Below, in pieces: positions 5,717-12,343 of a stretch of DNA of 24,254 bases (positions are counted from its first letter, which is position 1; each line of letters begins with the position of its first letter). Origin of the DNA: a virus; IMG/VR virus record IMGVR_UViG_3300047564_002913, positions 1 to 24,254 of that record; one strand, 5' to 3'. The translations under genes and the position numbers were made by a program. Under the pieces are notes generated by a model, which saw only the letters and a program-made list of their open reading frames with translations, was not told the origin of the DNA and made no database searches.

Positions 5717-5719
5717 ATA
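5712..5719 (+). promoter_or_regulatory. Late-type promoter motif GATAAATA
   Basis: GATAAATA (7 of 8 matches to T4 TATAAATA) overlaps the deaminase stop codon and ends 5 nt before ATG 5725, so transcription should start at the A of the ATG. Confidence 0.65.
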
Positions 5720-5724
5720 CATTC

Positions 5725-5928
5725 ATGAAATTCGACACCATTTGTAATCAAATCATAGAAGAAGCCCGCAAATCATATTCTCCTAAAAAAGCGCGTGCAG
5801 GAAAAGATATCGGTAAACCTGGCAAAACTTTTAAAAAAATAGCTAAATCAGCAGCTAAAAAATATGGCTCAAAAGAAGCTGGTAAAAAAGTGGCAGGAGC
5901 TGTACTAGCAAAATTAAGAGGTAAATAA
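5725..5928 (+). CDS. Small basic conserved phage protein
   Basis: A 67-residue strongly basic protein with a central GKDIGKPGKTFKKIAKSAAK segment and KYGSKEAGKKVAGAVLAKL, a pattern I associate with small conserved proteins in many marine and environmental phages, of unknown function. Its charge suggests nucleic-acid binding. ATG 5725 was chosen over an in-frame ATG at 5698 because 5698 lies inside the deaminase gene and 5725 is correctly placed behind a strong GATAAATA late motif. The N-terminus MKFDTICNQIIEEARKSY resembles the capsid-targeting leaders of T4 internal proteins (amphipathic helix ending in IIE/IEE). A packaged DNA-associated protein is therefore an attractive but unproven reading. 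Confidence 0.7.
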   Translation: MKFDTICNQIIEEARKSYSPKKARAGKDIGKPGKTFKKIAKSAAKKYGSKEAGKKVAGAVLAKLRGK

Positions 5929-5929
5929 C

Positions 5930-6115
5930 ATGAATCTTTTAAAAACCCTTCACGAAGAAATTAAAAAGCATTTGGAAGAAGATAAAGCTAAAGATCTCAC
6001 CGGAGACGGTAAAATTGATTCCGAAGATTGGAGAGCTGCTAGAAATTCAGCCATTAAAAAATCAATGGCTGAAAAATCTAAAAAGAAAAAATCCAATAAG
6101 AAAAAATCTAAATAA
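5930..6115 (+). CDS. Small EF-hand-like, Lys-tailed protein
   Basis: A 61-residue protein that starts 1 nt after the previous stop and is surely cotranscribed with it. Residues 22-33 (DLTGDGKIDSED) fit a calcium-binding EF-hand/dockerin loop, with Asp or Thr at positions 1, 3, 5, 9 and 12. The C-terminal 18 residues are almost entirely Lys and Ser. The N-terminus MNLLKTLHEEIKKHLEED is an amphipathic helix with an LxE motif. No family name can be given; structural or DNA-associated roles are possible. Its stop lies 4 nt from the convergent ribonucleotide reductase stop, within an inverted repeat. Confidence 0.65.
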   Translation: MNLLKTLHEEIKKHLEEDKAKDLTGDGKIDSEDWRAARNSAIKKSMAEKSKKKKSNKKKSK

Positions 6116-6126
6116 TTTTTTAGATT
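6105..6126. terminator. Possible bidirectional terminator hairpin
   Basis: AATCTAAA (6105-6112) and TTTAGATT (6119-6126) form a perfect 8 bp inverted repeat with a 6-nt loop that contains or abuts both convergent stop codons. An A-run on the left gives a U-tract for the minus-strand transcript. The stem is AT-rich and weak. Confidence 0.35.
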
Positions 6127-8429
6127 ATTTCACATGCACCTCCAGCACATGCTTGTGCTGCTAATGTATCTGCATCTACATATTGTGCTCTTTCTTCGAT
6201 TGTACTTTCCCAATCAATTTCTTTATATTCTCGTTTAAGATCACACCAAACTTTCCAAAGGTGTACGTGTTTTAAACAGTGAGTTGTTTTGCGAACATCT
6301 CCATTAAAATATCTTGTAGCAAATTGTTTTGCTCTGCGGATCCAATCGTATTTATTAAACCAAGAATCATAAGCCTCTTTGGCTATAAAATATTCTGCCA
6401 AGGCTTTGTTTGATCTATTAGAAGGATATTCTGGTTTTTGCATGTCTTCTGGAGAGGCTAATTTTTCACCATATCCATTTAATGCATCACATGCTTTCCA
6501 GAGATCTTCAAACGCTTTTAATCCGTCTACAATCAACCCGGATGCAAATACGGCAGCATCTCCATATTCTTTAACAATTTCATTGGGTGTTAAAACTGTT
6601 GAAAACGGAGCTTGTGTGTAATCTAAATCTCCCGATGCTGGTAATAATGATATGCCTGCAAACCATTTTTGATTGTCAAAAATGAAATTTTCAACATCCT
6701 CCCACTCATCATCTTTAACGGTAATTGTATTAGAAATATTGTGGCGAATGTATGGTTTAACACAATTGTCTACATTGGTACCATATTCAACCCAGTTTTG
6801 TTGCGACTTTAATACGTTTTTGAGAAGATCAACTGCACTAGTTTGATTTTTTGTAATAGCTCCACTAGGAACCTCACAAAGGAATGAAATGACCTTATCG
6901 GTTTTGTTTGTAGACCAAACTGATTCTTCGACAGCTATAGGATTCTGTCTTTCAAATTCTTGTAGACAAAATTCTGTTTTATTAGCTTGAACCCTTCTAA
7001 TATATCTCCTAGCGTGATGAGGATGGATTCCAGAAGCGGTTCCTAAGATACAAGAGGTTGAACCTGCCGGCTTTGTACAACACGTACGAGCGGATTGATT
7101 AATACCGAGCAAAGTTGCAATTTTTTTATTTGTTTTCTTTACTTCTTCTGCACCTTTCTTTTGAATTTTTTCATTCAAAAGAATTTCTGGGTTATCCATA
7201 ATACCTGTAATTGAAACTCCGAGTAAAGCCTCTCTTTCTACAATTTCTTTAGTTTCTTGTGTTAGGTATTTAAAGTTGGTATACCCTGCCTGTAGTGTAC
7301 CTACGATAGCTGCTGCTCTACAACATTGTAGAAATTTTTCTTCTGTATCGCAATGTCTTCCATTAATTTCAGACAAATTACAAAACTCCCAACCAGACCT
7401 TCCATCTTCTGTTTTAGGATACAAAGCGATTTCTACACAAGGATTGTAGCAAATATCTTCATCATCTAACCAAACAAATCCAGGTTCTCCAAATTCTTTA
7501 GTGCTTTTCATCAAATCTGCAAATTGTTCTTTGGATACTTTGCCTTTAATAAGAGCTGCGCTGTTATTGCTACGTCCTCTTTGAGGATTTTTAATAAACC
7601 AGTCACCAGTTTTAGCTGTAGCCATTTCGGTGTCGTCTTGTGAAAAGAGACAAAGGGTAGCAGAACGTCTAACACCACCACTCAATACAGCATCTCCAAT
7701 ATGCATTATAATATCATAACAATTAATTGGACGAAGCTTACCAGCCCAATCATCTGTTTTAAATTCTGAACTGTTTACACGAGCTTCTAACAACGCTTCG
7801 ATTTTTTGTAAAGAATTAAACAAACCATCCGGACCTGGAGCTAAAAATTGGCCCGCAACCATGGTTCCTTTTGGTCGAATTTGGCTGTAATCAAAGACCA
7901 CTTTTTTCTTTTTATATTGAGAAAATTCTGTATCTGCATCAAAATAAGAAGACAACAATACGCCTACTGCGTCCGCCCAACCTTCAATTGAATCCTCAAT
8001 AACGTGAGTTTTTTCTGAAGATCCTCTTTTAGCTAAATTCGGTAATTTTCCTACATGACATTTTTGAACTGAAAATCCTACACCACATCCACAAAGTAAA
8101 ACATACATTGCTTCTTGGAAAACTCTTGGTCTATCAATATGAGTCGCAGAACAATTGTACAGGCGAACGTTATGCTTAAAAATAGGAGCTCCTCCGAATT
8201 GTAATGTACGCTGTGCTGCTAAGATTCTCTTTTTTCTTTGCTGTGATTCTACAAAATCAATTTCTTCTACCAGTTCAGGATGCTTTTCGATTTGCTCTGT
8301 ATAAAATTGCCTATGCATGTCATAAACTCTTTTAACAGCTTCTGACCAAGTTTCCCTTCTTTTGTTTTCTGGAAGGTAATGTGAATATCGTGAATAAAAT
8401 GTATAGTCGGACAAAGATTTTAAACTCAT
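6120..8429 (-). CDS. nrdJ: Adenosylcobalamin-dependent (class II) ribonucleoside-triphosphate reductase
   Basis: A 769-residue monomeric class II ribonucleotide reductase of the Lactobacillus leichmannii RTPR type (about 739 residues, EC 1.17.4.2). It reduces ribonucleotides to deoxyribonucleotides with a radical generated from vitamin B12. Visible hallmarks are YNCSATHI (C93, reducing Cys), CGCGVGFS (113-120), NPCVE (N329, C331 thiyl radical Cys, E333), EFCNLSE (C350, partner Cys), KPAGSTS in the C-terminal half of the barrel, and the C-terminal redox pair CAGGAC (C761, C766, five apart as in RTPR). All key residues are present, so it should be active. Being oxygen independent and needing no NrdB, it works alone if the host supplies cobalamin. 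A sigma70-like promoter lies directly at its start codon. It pairs functionally with the dCMP deaminase. Confidence 0.95.
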   Translation of the reverse strand: MSLKSLSDYTFYSRYSHYLPENKRRETWSEAVKRVYDMHRQFYTEQIEKHPELVEEIDFVESQQRKKRILAAQRTLQFGGAPIFKHNVRLYNCSATHIDRPRVFQEAMYVLLCGCGVGFSVQKCHVGKLPNLAKRGSSEKTHVIEDSIEGWADAVGVLLSSYFDADTEFSQYKKKKVVFDYSQIRPKGTMVAGQFLAPGPDGLFNSLQKIEALLEARVNSSEFKTDDWAGKLRPINCYDIIMHIGDAVLSGGVRRSATLCLFSQDDTEMATAKTGDWFIKNPQRGRSNNSAALIKGKVSKEQFADLMKSTKEFGEPGFVWLDDEDICYNPCVEIALYPKTEDGRSGWEFCNLSEINGRHCDTEEKFLQCCRAAAIVGTLQAGYTNFKYLTQETKEIVEREALLGVSITGIMDNPEILLNEKIQKKGAEEVKKTNKKIATLLGINQSARTCCTKPAGSTSCILGTASGIHPHHARRYIRRVQANKTEFCLQEFERQNPIAVEESVWSTNKTDKVISFLCEVPSGAITKNQTSAVDLLKNVLKSQQNWVEYGTNVDNCVKPYIRHNISNTITVKDDEWEDVENFIFDNQKWFAGISLLPASGDLDYTQAPFSTVLTPNEIVKEYGDAAVFASGLIVDGLKAFEDLWKACDALNGYGEKLASPEDMQKPEYPSNRSNKALAEYFIAKEAYDSWFNKYDWIRRAKQFATRYFNGDVRKTTHCLKHVHLWKVWCDLKREYKEIDWESTIEERAQYVDADTLAAQACAGGACEII

Positions 8430-8435
8430 AATGTT

Positions 8436-8463
8436 ATTATAGATGAATACTTAGAAAAGTAAA
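8436..8463 (-). promoter_or_regulatory. Sigma70-like promoter for nrdJ
   Basis: On the minus strand: TTTACT (8458-8463), a 16-nt spacer and a consensus TATAAT (8436-8441) ending 6 nt before the nrdJ ATG. A leaderless transcript is predicted; no Shine-Dalgarno sequence is present. Confidence 0.6.
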
Positions 8464-8469
8464 TCAATT

Positions 8470-8489
8470 AATCTCGGTTTTAAGAGATT
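8470..8489 (-). terminator. Weak hairpin after the HExxH gene
   Basis: AATCTC (8470-8475) and GAGATT (8484-8489) form a 6 bp stem with an 8-nt loop overlapping the stop codon of the upstream minus-strand gene. No good U-tract follows, so it may be a weak terminator, an RNA processing signal, or chance. Confidence 0.25.
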
Positions 8490-8884
8490 TATATTTTGTT
8501 CTTTTTTAACGTTTTAGATTTGTGATATTTTTTTCTTTTGGCAACTCGTCTTGAAACGTCTTTTTGTAATTCAGATTGATGTATTTTTATGAAAAGATAC
8601 TTTAAAAAAAGAGCGTTTTGTAATGGAGTACAAGTGTTTAAAAGTCTTGACTCTGTATATAACACCTGGGTTTCACACCACTCTGGATATAACAAATGGA
8701 TAATTTCATGATACGCAGTTCCGAGCAATTCGCTTTTAAAGTTAAGTTCTATATCATCCCAATTACAGGATCCGGCAAATCCTCTCATGTTACGTAAAGA
8801 AAAAAACTCTGGAGGCTTGCGTTTAACTACTGATAAACATCTTTTATATAAAGCTAAAACTTTCTTTTTTGATAACTTTATCAT
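8489..8884 (-). CDS. HExxH zinc metallopeptidase-like protein
   Basis: A 131-residue protein with GTAYHEIIHLLYPEW, a canonical HExxH zinc-binding helix at about residues 59-63, followed by ETQVLYTESRLL, whose glutamates could be the third ligand as in gluzincins. It is much shorter than SprT or M48 peptidases, so it is a minimal domain. The C-terminus is Lys/Arg-rich and could bind nucleic acid. Its target is unknown; a small SprT/WSS1-like peptidase acting on DNA-bound proteins is one speculation. It lies between nrdJ and the 98-residue gene on the same strand, and has its own consensus promoter (8906-8933) that overlaps the stop codon of the upstream gene. Confidence 0.65.
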   Translation of the reverse strand: MIKLSKKKVLALYKRCLSVVKRKPPEFFSLRNMRGFAGSCNWDDIELNFKSELLGTAYHEIIHLLYPEWCETQVLYTESRLLNTCTPLQNALFLKYLFIKIHQSELQKDVSRRVAKRKKYHKSKTLKKNKI

Positions 8885-8905
8885 AATGAATATACTTATA
8901 CACCC

Positions 8906-8933
8906 ATTATAATAAAATTTTAACCTAAATCAA
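8906..8933 (-). promoter_or_regulatory. Sigma70-like promoter for HExxH gene
   Basis: On the minus strand: TTGATT (8928-8933), 16 nt, TATAAT (8906-8911). Here the -10 is 21 nt from the ATG, giving a leader of about 15 nt. No Shine-Dalgarno sequence is evident in that leader. Confidence 0.6.
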
Positions 8934-9226
8934 GTTTTTTTGGCCGATTTTAATAAGGTTGTAAATCTAGATTCTGCTTTGTCTTTTGATAGATAGGTCC
9001 ACCCGGTGTTACCCCATTGAGAAGAACTAGGGTATAGTTCAGAAGGAGGTAGATAGTTATTTGCGATTTTAATACCATTATGCTGTCCAATAACAACTAC
9101 CTCATAATGCGTTTGAGAGTTTGTAACCCCTTCCATTTGTTGTTCATACATTGCCACGTTTCCTGAGCGTTTAACAAGTGTGTATATAAACCCTTTTTTA
9201 CGGATAATATCTTCTAATTTTTTCAT
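8930..9226 (-). CDS. Conserved hypothetical phage protein, 98 aa
   Basis: A 98-residue soluble protein without an assigned function. The distinctive blocks are KGFIYTLVKRSGNVAMYEQ (12-30), HYEVVVIGQHNGI (40-52), and LPPSELYPSSSQWGNTGWTY with KAESRF (about 59-87). I recall similar sequences as hypothetical proteins in environmental phages. The strongly conserved-looking Trp/Pro/Ser stretch suggests a binding surface rather than a simple linker protein. It has a weak promoter directly in front of its ATG. Its stop codon overlaps the -35 element of the next gene. Confidence 0.65.
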   Translation of the reverse strand: MKKLEDIIRKKGFIYTLVKRSGNVAMYEQQMEGVTNSQTHYEVVVIGQHNGIKIANNYLPPSELYPSSSQWGNTGWTYLSKDKAESRFTTLLKSAKKT

Positions 9227-9232
9227 ACTTTA

Positions 9233-9263
9233 ATAGTATCTTGCATTTTTACAGGAAAAACAA
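9233..9263 (-). promoter_or_regulatory. Possible sigma70-like promoter for 9226 gene
   Basis: On the minus strand: TACTAT (9233-9238) ends 6 nt before the ATG. The best -35, TTGTTT (9258-9263), is 19 nt away, so this promoter is weak; the phasing with the ATG is what makes it credible. Confidence 0.4.
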
Positions 9264-9271
9264 GACAAATA

Positions 9272-9299
9272 TTGATATTTTTTAAAGCTGTATTATAAT
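9272..9299 (+). promoter_or_regulatory. Sigma70-like promoter for 9307 gene
   Basis: TTGATA (9272-9277), 16 nt, consensus TATAAT (9294-9299), ending 7 nt before ATG 9307. Near-leaderless transcript predicted. Confidence 0.65.
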
Positions 9300-9306
9300 A
9301 TCAAAA

Positions 9307-10113
9307 ATGGATTTTGAAAGTTTAGTTAAATTAGATCAAAGTTTTGAAAATGTCAAATTCTTTTCAAAAAATCACACATACGAAATAGATGGAGGGTCTG
9401 CGTCGACGTCTGTAACTTCACTATTAAAAAAGTTTGAACAACCTTTTAAAAGAGATGAAATAGCAGAAAGGGTAGCAAAAAGAGATGGTGTTTTAATTGA
9501 AGATGTATTGACACAATGGGATTATAAAAGGGACTACTCTAGTCACAAAGGATCGGAATTTCATTTATTTGCGGAAAACTATTTGCAGAGAAAACAAAAC
9601 ACTATAGATCGTAAAATGTTAGAATCTTTTTTAAGAAGTAAAAATAAAAATTTAACAGAAGTAGAAAACTATTATAAAGAAGTAGCAACATTGATTAAAA
9701 ACTTTTTAGATTTTTATAATTGGTGGAAAGAAAGATATATTTTAATCAAATCAGAATTTGTGGTTGGAGATAAACTAACTAAGATTTGTGGTACTATCGA
9801 CAACCTTTCATATAATATTGAGAAAAAAGAACTAGAATTATTTGATTACAAAACAAATAAGAGTATTGATAAAACAAATACATACGGCAATAAAATGTTA
9901 GCTCCTTTTGATTACTTGCCTCAATGTTCATTAGTTACATATAGTTTACAATTGTGGATATATAAATTAATAATAGAAAGAAATTCGCCATTTAAAATTG
10001 GTGATTTGCATATAGTTTGGGTGGGAGGAGAAAAGAAATGTGAAACTATAGAAGTTTTACAATTGAAAAAAGAAGCAGAAAAAATTTTGGAAATTGGTCC
10101 GGTTAAAAGGTAA
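9307..10113 (+). CDS. PD-(D/E)XK superfamily nuclease (RecB/Cas4-like)
   Basis: A 268-residue nuclease of the RecB/Cas4/PDDEXK_1 type. The motifs in order are: helix motif SHKGSEFH (79-86), KSEFVV with E150, GTIDNL (D165), ELELFDYKTNK (D180, K182, the D-x-K metal-binding core), and QLWIY (Q215-x3-Y219), the QxxxY motif of this clade. The N-terminal part (HTYEIDGG, SVTSLLKKF) is also typical of phage members. Such proteins are DNA exonucleases or nickases acting in recombination, host DNA degradation or replication. No iron-sulfur cluster cysteines are visible, which argues against a true Cas4. It has its own sigma70-like promoter, as expected for an early or middle gene. Confidence 0.8.
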   Translation: MDFESLVKLDQSFENVKFFSKNHTYEIDGGSASTSVTSLLKKFEQPFKRDEIAERVAKRDGVLIEDVLTQWDYKRDYSSHKGSEFHLFAENYLQRKQNTIDRKMLESFLRSKNKNLTEVENYYKEVATLIKNFLDFYNWWKERYILIKSEFVVGDKLTKICGTIDNLSYNIEKKELELFDYKTNKSIDKTNTYGNKMLAPFDYLPQCSLVTYSLQLWIYKLIIERNSPFKIGDLHIVWVGGEKKCETIEVLQLKKEAEKILEIGPVKR

Positions 10114-10116
10114 ATA
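10109..10116 (+). promoter_or_regulatory. Late-type motif GGTAAATA
   Basis: GGTAAATA overlaps the stop of the nuclease gene and ends 13 nt before ATG 10130. It would give a leader of about 7-8 nt, unlike the 5-6 nt spacing of most other late motifs. Confidence 0.4.
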
Positions 10117-10129
10117 TATTCAATAACAT

Positions 10130-10954
10130 ATGTCACTCGTTAAATCATATCTATCTGTTTTGGAAGAAAAAGATGGTTCCAGCATTGTTTCTGGCACTGA
10201 GAAACTTGTCGGAGATCTTCCAGGAAAAACTAAAGAACACGTGCCTGCTAATAAAGTTGAAGGTGTAGAAACTCCTGTAGAGGGAGCACACTCACAACAA
10301 GATTCTGAGTCAGAGCCAAAAGAAGTTAAAACAGAATCAGCAGAAGCCTCATTAAACCCTTTTGATGAACTTTATAAAAAAGTTTTAGCAGAAGAATCTT
10401 GGGAATATGAAACAGAAGCTGAAGAAAATCCAATGGAAATGGATTTAGAAGTTCCTTCAACAGACACAGAAGTTGATATGGATTTCACAGCAACAGATTC
10501 AGAAGGTTCAGAAGAAGAAGAAATGGAAGACGAACCAGAAGGTTTAGAAGCAGTATTAGATCATCTTAAACAAGCAGTATCAGCTTTAGAAAAATTAGTT
10601 GATGAAGCAGATGAAGATGAAGACATGGAAGAAGAAGGCATGGACATGATGAAAGAAGAAGATGATGAAATGGAAGAAGAGATGTCCGATGAAACCCTAC
10701 CAGAAGCTGTAGAAGCAGAAGTAGAAGGTCACGCCTTAGTCGACCAAGAGAAATTAGCTAAAGGTTTAAATAAACCAACTAGTGCAACAGTTAAAGGTGC
10801 AGTACCAGTTACTAAAGGTAAAGCACAAGTTGTTAAAGGTGCAAAAGTAGACGGTAAACCAGCTCCTTGCATGGCGAAACCAGATGCTTTAACAAATAAA
10901 AGCGCATCAAACGTAGGTGGAGTTAAACCAGGCAAAGATCTTTTTGCACAGTAA
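10130..10954 (+). CDS. Very acidic low-complexity protein, possible prohead core/internal protein
   Basis: A 274-residue protein with a central region (about 90-205) dominated by Glu, Asp and Met, including a predicted helix LEAVLDHLKQAVSALEKLVDEAD. The last 60 residues are different: basic, with repeated VKG(A) units and a KPGKDLFAQ end. The N-terminus MSLVKSYLSVLEEKDG is an amphipathic helix with LEE. T4-like phages have acidic prohead core or scaffold proteins and internal proteins with such leaders, and the late motif fits that class, so this is my tentative reading; no homology was recognised. A strong terminator follows the stop by about 24 nt. Confidence 0.6.
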   Translation: MSLVKSYLSVLEEKDGSSIVSGTEKLVGDLPGKTKEHVPANKVEGVETPVEGAHSQQDSESEPKEVKTESAEASLNPFDELYKKVLAEESWEYETEAEENPMEMDLEVPSTDTEVDMDFTATDSEGSEEEEMEDEPEGLEAVLDHLKQAVSALEKLVDEADEDEDMEEEGMDMMKEEDDEMEEEMSDETLPEAVEAEVEGHALVDQEKLAKGLNKPTSATVKGAVPVTKGKAQVVKGAKVDGKPAPCMAKPDALTNKSASNVGGVKPGKDLFAQ

Positions 10955-10977
10955 CAGGGTAGATAAAATATAAATTA

Positions 10978-11008
10978 AAAACTCCGTCTACAAGACGGAG
11001 TTTTTTTT
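10978..11008 (+). terminator. Rho-independent terminator
   Basis: AAAACTCCGTC (10978-10988), a 5-nt loop TACAA, and GACGGAGTTTT (10994-11004) followed by a T-run to 11008. This is a perfect 11 bp stem with a U-tract, placed between the acidic-protein gene and the next gene. Confidence 0.92.
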
Positions 11009-11009
11009 G

Positions 11010-11017
11010 CCTAAGTA
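11010..11017 (+). promoter_or_regulatory. Late-type promoter motif CCTAAGTA
   Basis: CCTAAGTA begins 2 nt after the terminator T-run and ends 5 nt before ATG 11023. The TAAGTA core is shared with the tail-tube genes at 16977 and 17559 and with the 20098 gene. Confidence 0.45.
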
Positions 11018-11022
11018 TGTCT

Positions 11023-11352
11023 ATGAATAGTTTTTCTTCTTTTTATAATTTTTCAACACCTCACACGAGAGAACATCAACAAAATCCTATGCGATCTATG
11101 GACAGAAAGCATTTAAATCAAGTTCCTCGTTCTAAAGGTATGCAAAAAGAAGATCCAGTTATAGATAGAATCGTTAAATATAATAAGAAAGGTTCTTGGA
11201 ATATATCAAAAATAGATGCTCAAAGAATAATGAAAACTTATGGTATCAAACATTCACAAGACCGACCTTATAAAAAAGCCATTAATAAAACTGGTATATA
11301 TTTAAATTATACACCTCAGCCAGAAAGATACCAATTAATTAAATTAAAATAA
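11023..11352 (+). CDS. Hypothetical protein, 109 aa
   Basis: A basic protein of unknown function, rich in Lys, Asn, Tyr, Ser and His, with no membrane segment. The segment WNISKIDAQRIMKTYGIKH looks like a small helical motif, but no family is recognised. An in-frame ATG also exists at 11017, yet 11017 coincides with the last base of a TAAGTA late-type motif; ATG 11023 lies 5 nt behind that motif as in other late genes, so I prefer it. The following neck-protein gene starts 2 nt after this stop, so the two are cotranscribed and this product may also be a virion or head-assembly protein. Confidence 0.6.
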   Translation: MNSFSSFYNFSTPHTREHQQNPMRSMDRKHLNQVPRSKGMQKEDPVIDRIVKYNKKGSWNISKIDAQRIMKTYGIKHSQDRPYKKAINKTGIYLNYTPQPERYQLIKLK

Positions 11353-11354
11353 AT

Positions 11355-12005
11355 ATGGAAAAGCTTCGTTATCTTAATAAAACCATCAACTATAATGAAA
11401 GAGAAAACTTTAATGGTTGGTGGAGAGAACAAATAGAAATATACGGTCAAGAAATTACATATTTCGTTAATGCAGCTTCTTTATCTGGATCTAATTTTTT
11501 ATATGGAGAACAACCTTCTGCTGGTTTTGTCAATCCTAAAGAAATGATAGTTTTATTAAATGTTAATCAAGACTCAATTTTATTATCTAAATTTGGTTTA
11601 ATAGCTGATAGTGATGTAGCTGGTGTAATACATTATGATATGTATACAGATGTATATGGTTTATCAGCAGAACCTAAACCCGGTGATGTTATGTCTCTAG
11701 TTGAATATGGAGCAGACCGTTTAAATTATCCTAGAAGAGGACCTAATTCCTATGAAATTACTGAAGTTATAGATGAATTTCAAGGCAATCCTTTAGGAGG
11801 TCATTATGTTTGGTTTTTCAAAGCAAAACGCTACGATTACAGTTACGAAGGTGGTGGACCTGGCACCGATACAGGCGGACCTGGACCTGGATTAGGTAAC
11901 ACACCTCTCGACGATAATGATGAAGCTAATGAAGCTGCTAAAGATAATTTTGATTATCAAACAGAAAATCCTTGTGACAATACATCTGTGTATGGAGACT
12001 ATTAA
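11355..12005 (+). CDS. T4 gp14-like neck protein
   Basis: A 216-residue protein resembling T4 gp14 (256 residues), which joins the head to the tail at the neck. Similar elements in the same order are GWWREQIEIYGQEITYFVN (gp14: a helix followed by a G-x-x-x-Y-Y strand), a GEQPS loop (gp14: FGED), VNQDSILLSKFGL, EPKPGDVMSL (gp14: EPKEGDLIYF), YEITEVIDE and an F-x-A terminal strand. The C-terminal 50 residues are Gly/Pro- and Asp/Asn-rich, probably disordered. I recognised this from pattern rather than alignment. Its TAA overlaps the convergent stop of the minus-strand gene by 3 nt. Confidence 0.55.
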   Translation: MEKLRYLNKTINYNERENFNGWWREQIEIYGQEITYFVNAASLSGSNFLYGEQPSAGFVNPKEMIVLLNVNQDSILLSKFGLIADSDVAGVIHYDMYTDVYGLSAEPKPGDVMSLVEYGADRLNYPRRGPNSYEITEVIDEFQGNPLGGHYVWFFKAKRYDYSYEGGGPGTDTGGPGPGLGNTPLDDNDEANEAAKDNFDYQTENPCDNTSVYGDY

Positions 12006-12337
12006 TCTTTTACCGGTATTTGCTCAACGAAATCTTTAAATTCATCAGAAGCATCTTCTGAATAACAAATTTGAATTTTATAAAGCTCTTTTAAGATTTT
12101 TTTCAAATTAATATTTTCTGTCGCTTGCATATAATCATATATGTCAAGAGGTTTAAATTGAACATCTTCTAACTTAATATTTTTTTCTTCTGCTTTATCT
12201 GCAATAAGATTAACTGCTTCATAAAGAGAAACCCATCGAGCTAATACACTAGCTTTTTCATGAGTTTGGCTCCACCATGATAAAGGGTTTTGTATAATTT
12301 CATTATTTGTATCGATTTGGTTTATTTCTGTACTCAT
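12002..12337 (-). CDS. Hypothetical protein, 111 aa
   Basis: An acidic, mostly helical protein of unknown function, last gene of the minus-strand island. Notable blocks are NPLSWWSQTHEKASVLARWVSLYEAV (about 17-42) and a Glu/Lys/Asp-rich remainder. No signal peptide, membrane helix or catalytic motif is seen. It starts 6 nt after the stop of the membrane/zinc-ribbon gene without a Shine-Dalgarno sequence, so it is probably translated from the same mRNA. Its stop overlaps the neck-protein stop on the opposite strand. Confidence 0.65.
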   Translation of the reverse strand: MSTEINQIDTNNEIIQNPLSWWSQTHEKASVLARWVSLYEAVNLIADKAEEKNIKLEDVQFKPLDIYDYMQATENINLKKILKELYKIQICYSEDASDEFKDFVEQIPVKD

Positions 12338-12343
12338 AAAGTG

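Noticed and set aside
5698-5724. Upstream ATG for the small basic protein at 5725
   Set aside because: It overlaps the deaminase gene and would place the GATAAATA motif inside the coding region.
6379-6621. Plus-strand open frame inside nrdJ
   Set aside because: It is a shadow of the strongly supported reductase gene with no start signal.
9307-10113. Cas4 assignment for the PD-(D/E)XK nuclease
   Set aside because: No iron-sulfur cluster cysteines and no CRISPR array or cas genes in the window.
11349-11355. ATAAATA directly before the neck-protein gene
   Set aside because: It includes the A of the ATG itself, so a transcript from it would begin downstream of the start codon; the gene is probably read from the upstream promoter.
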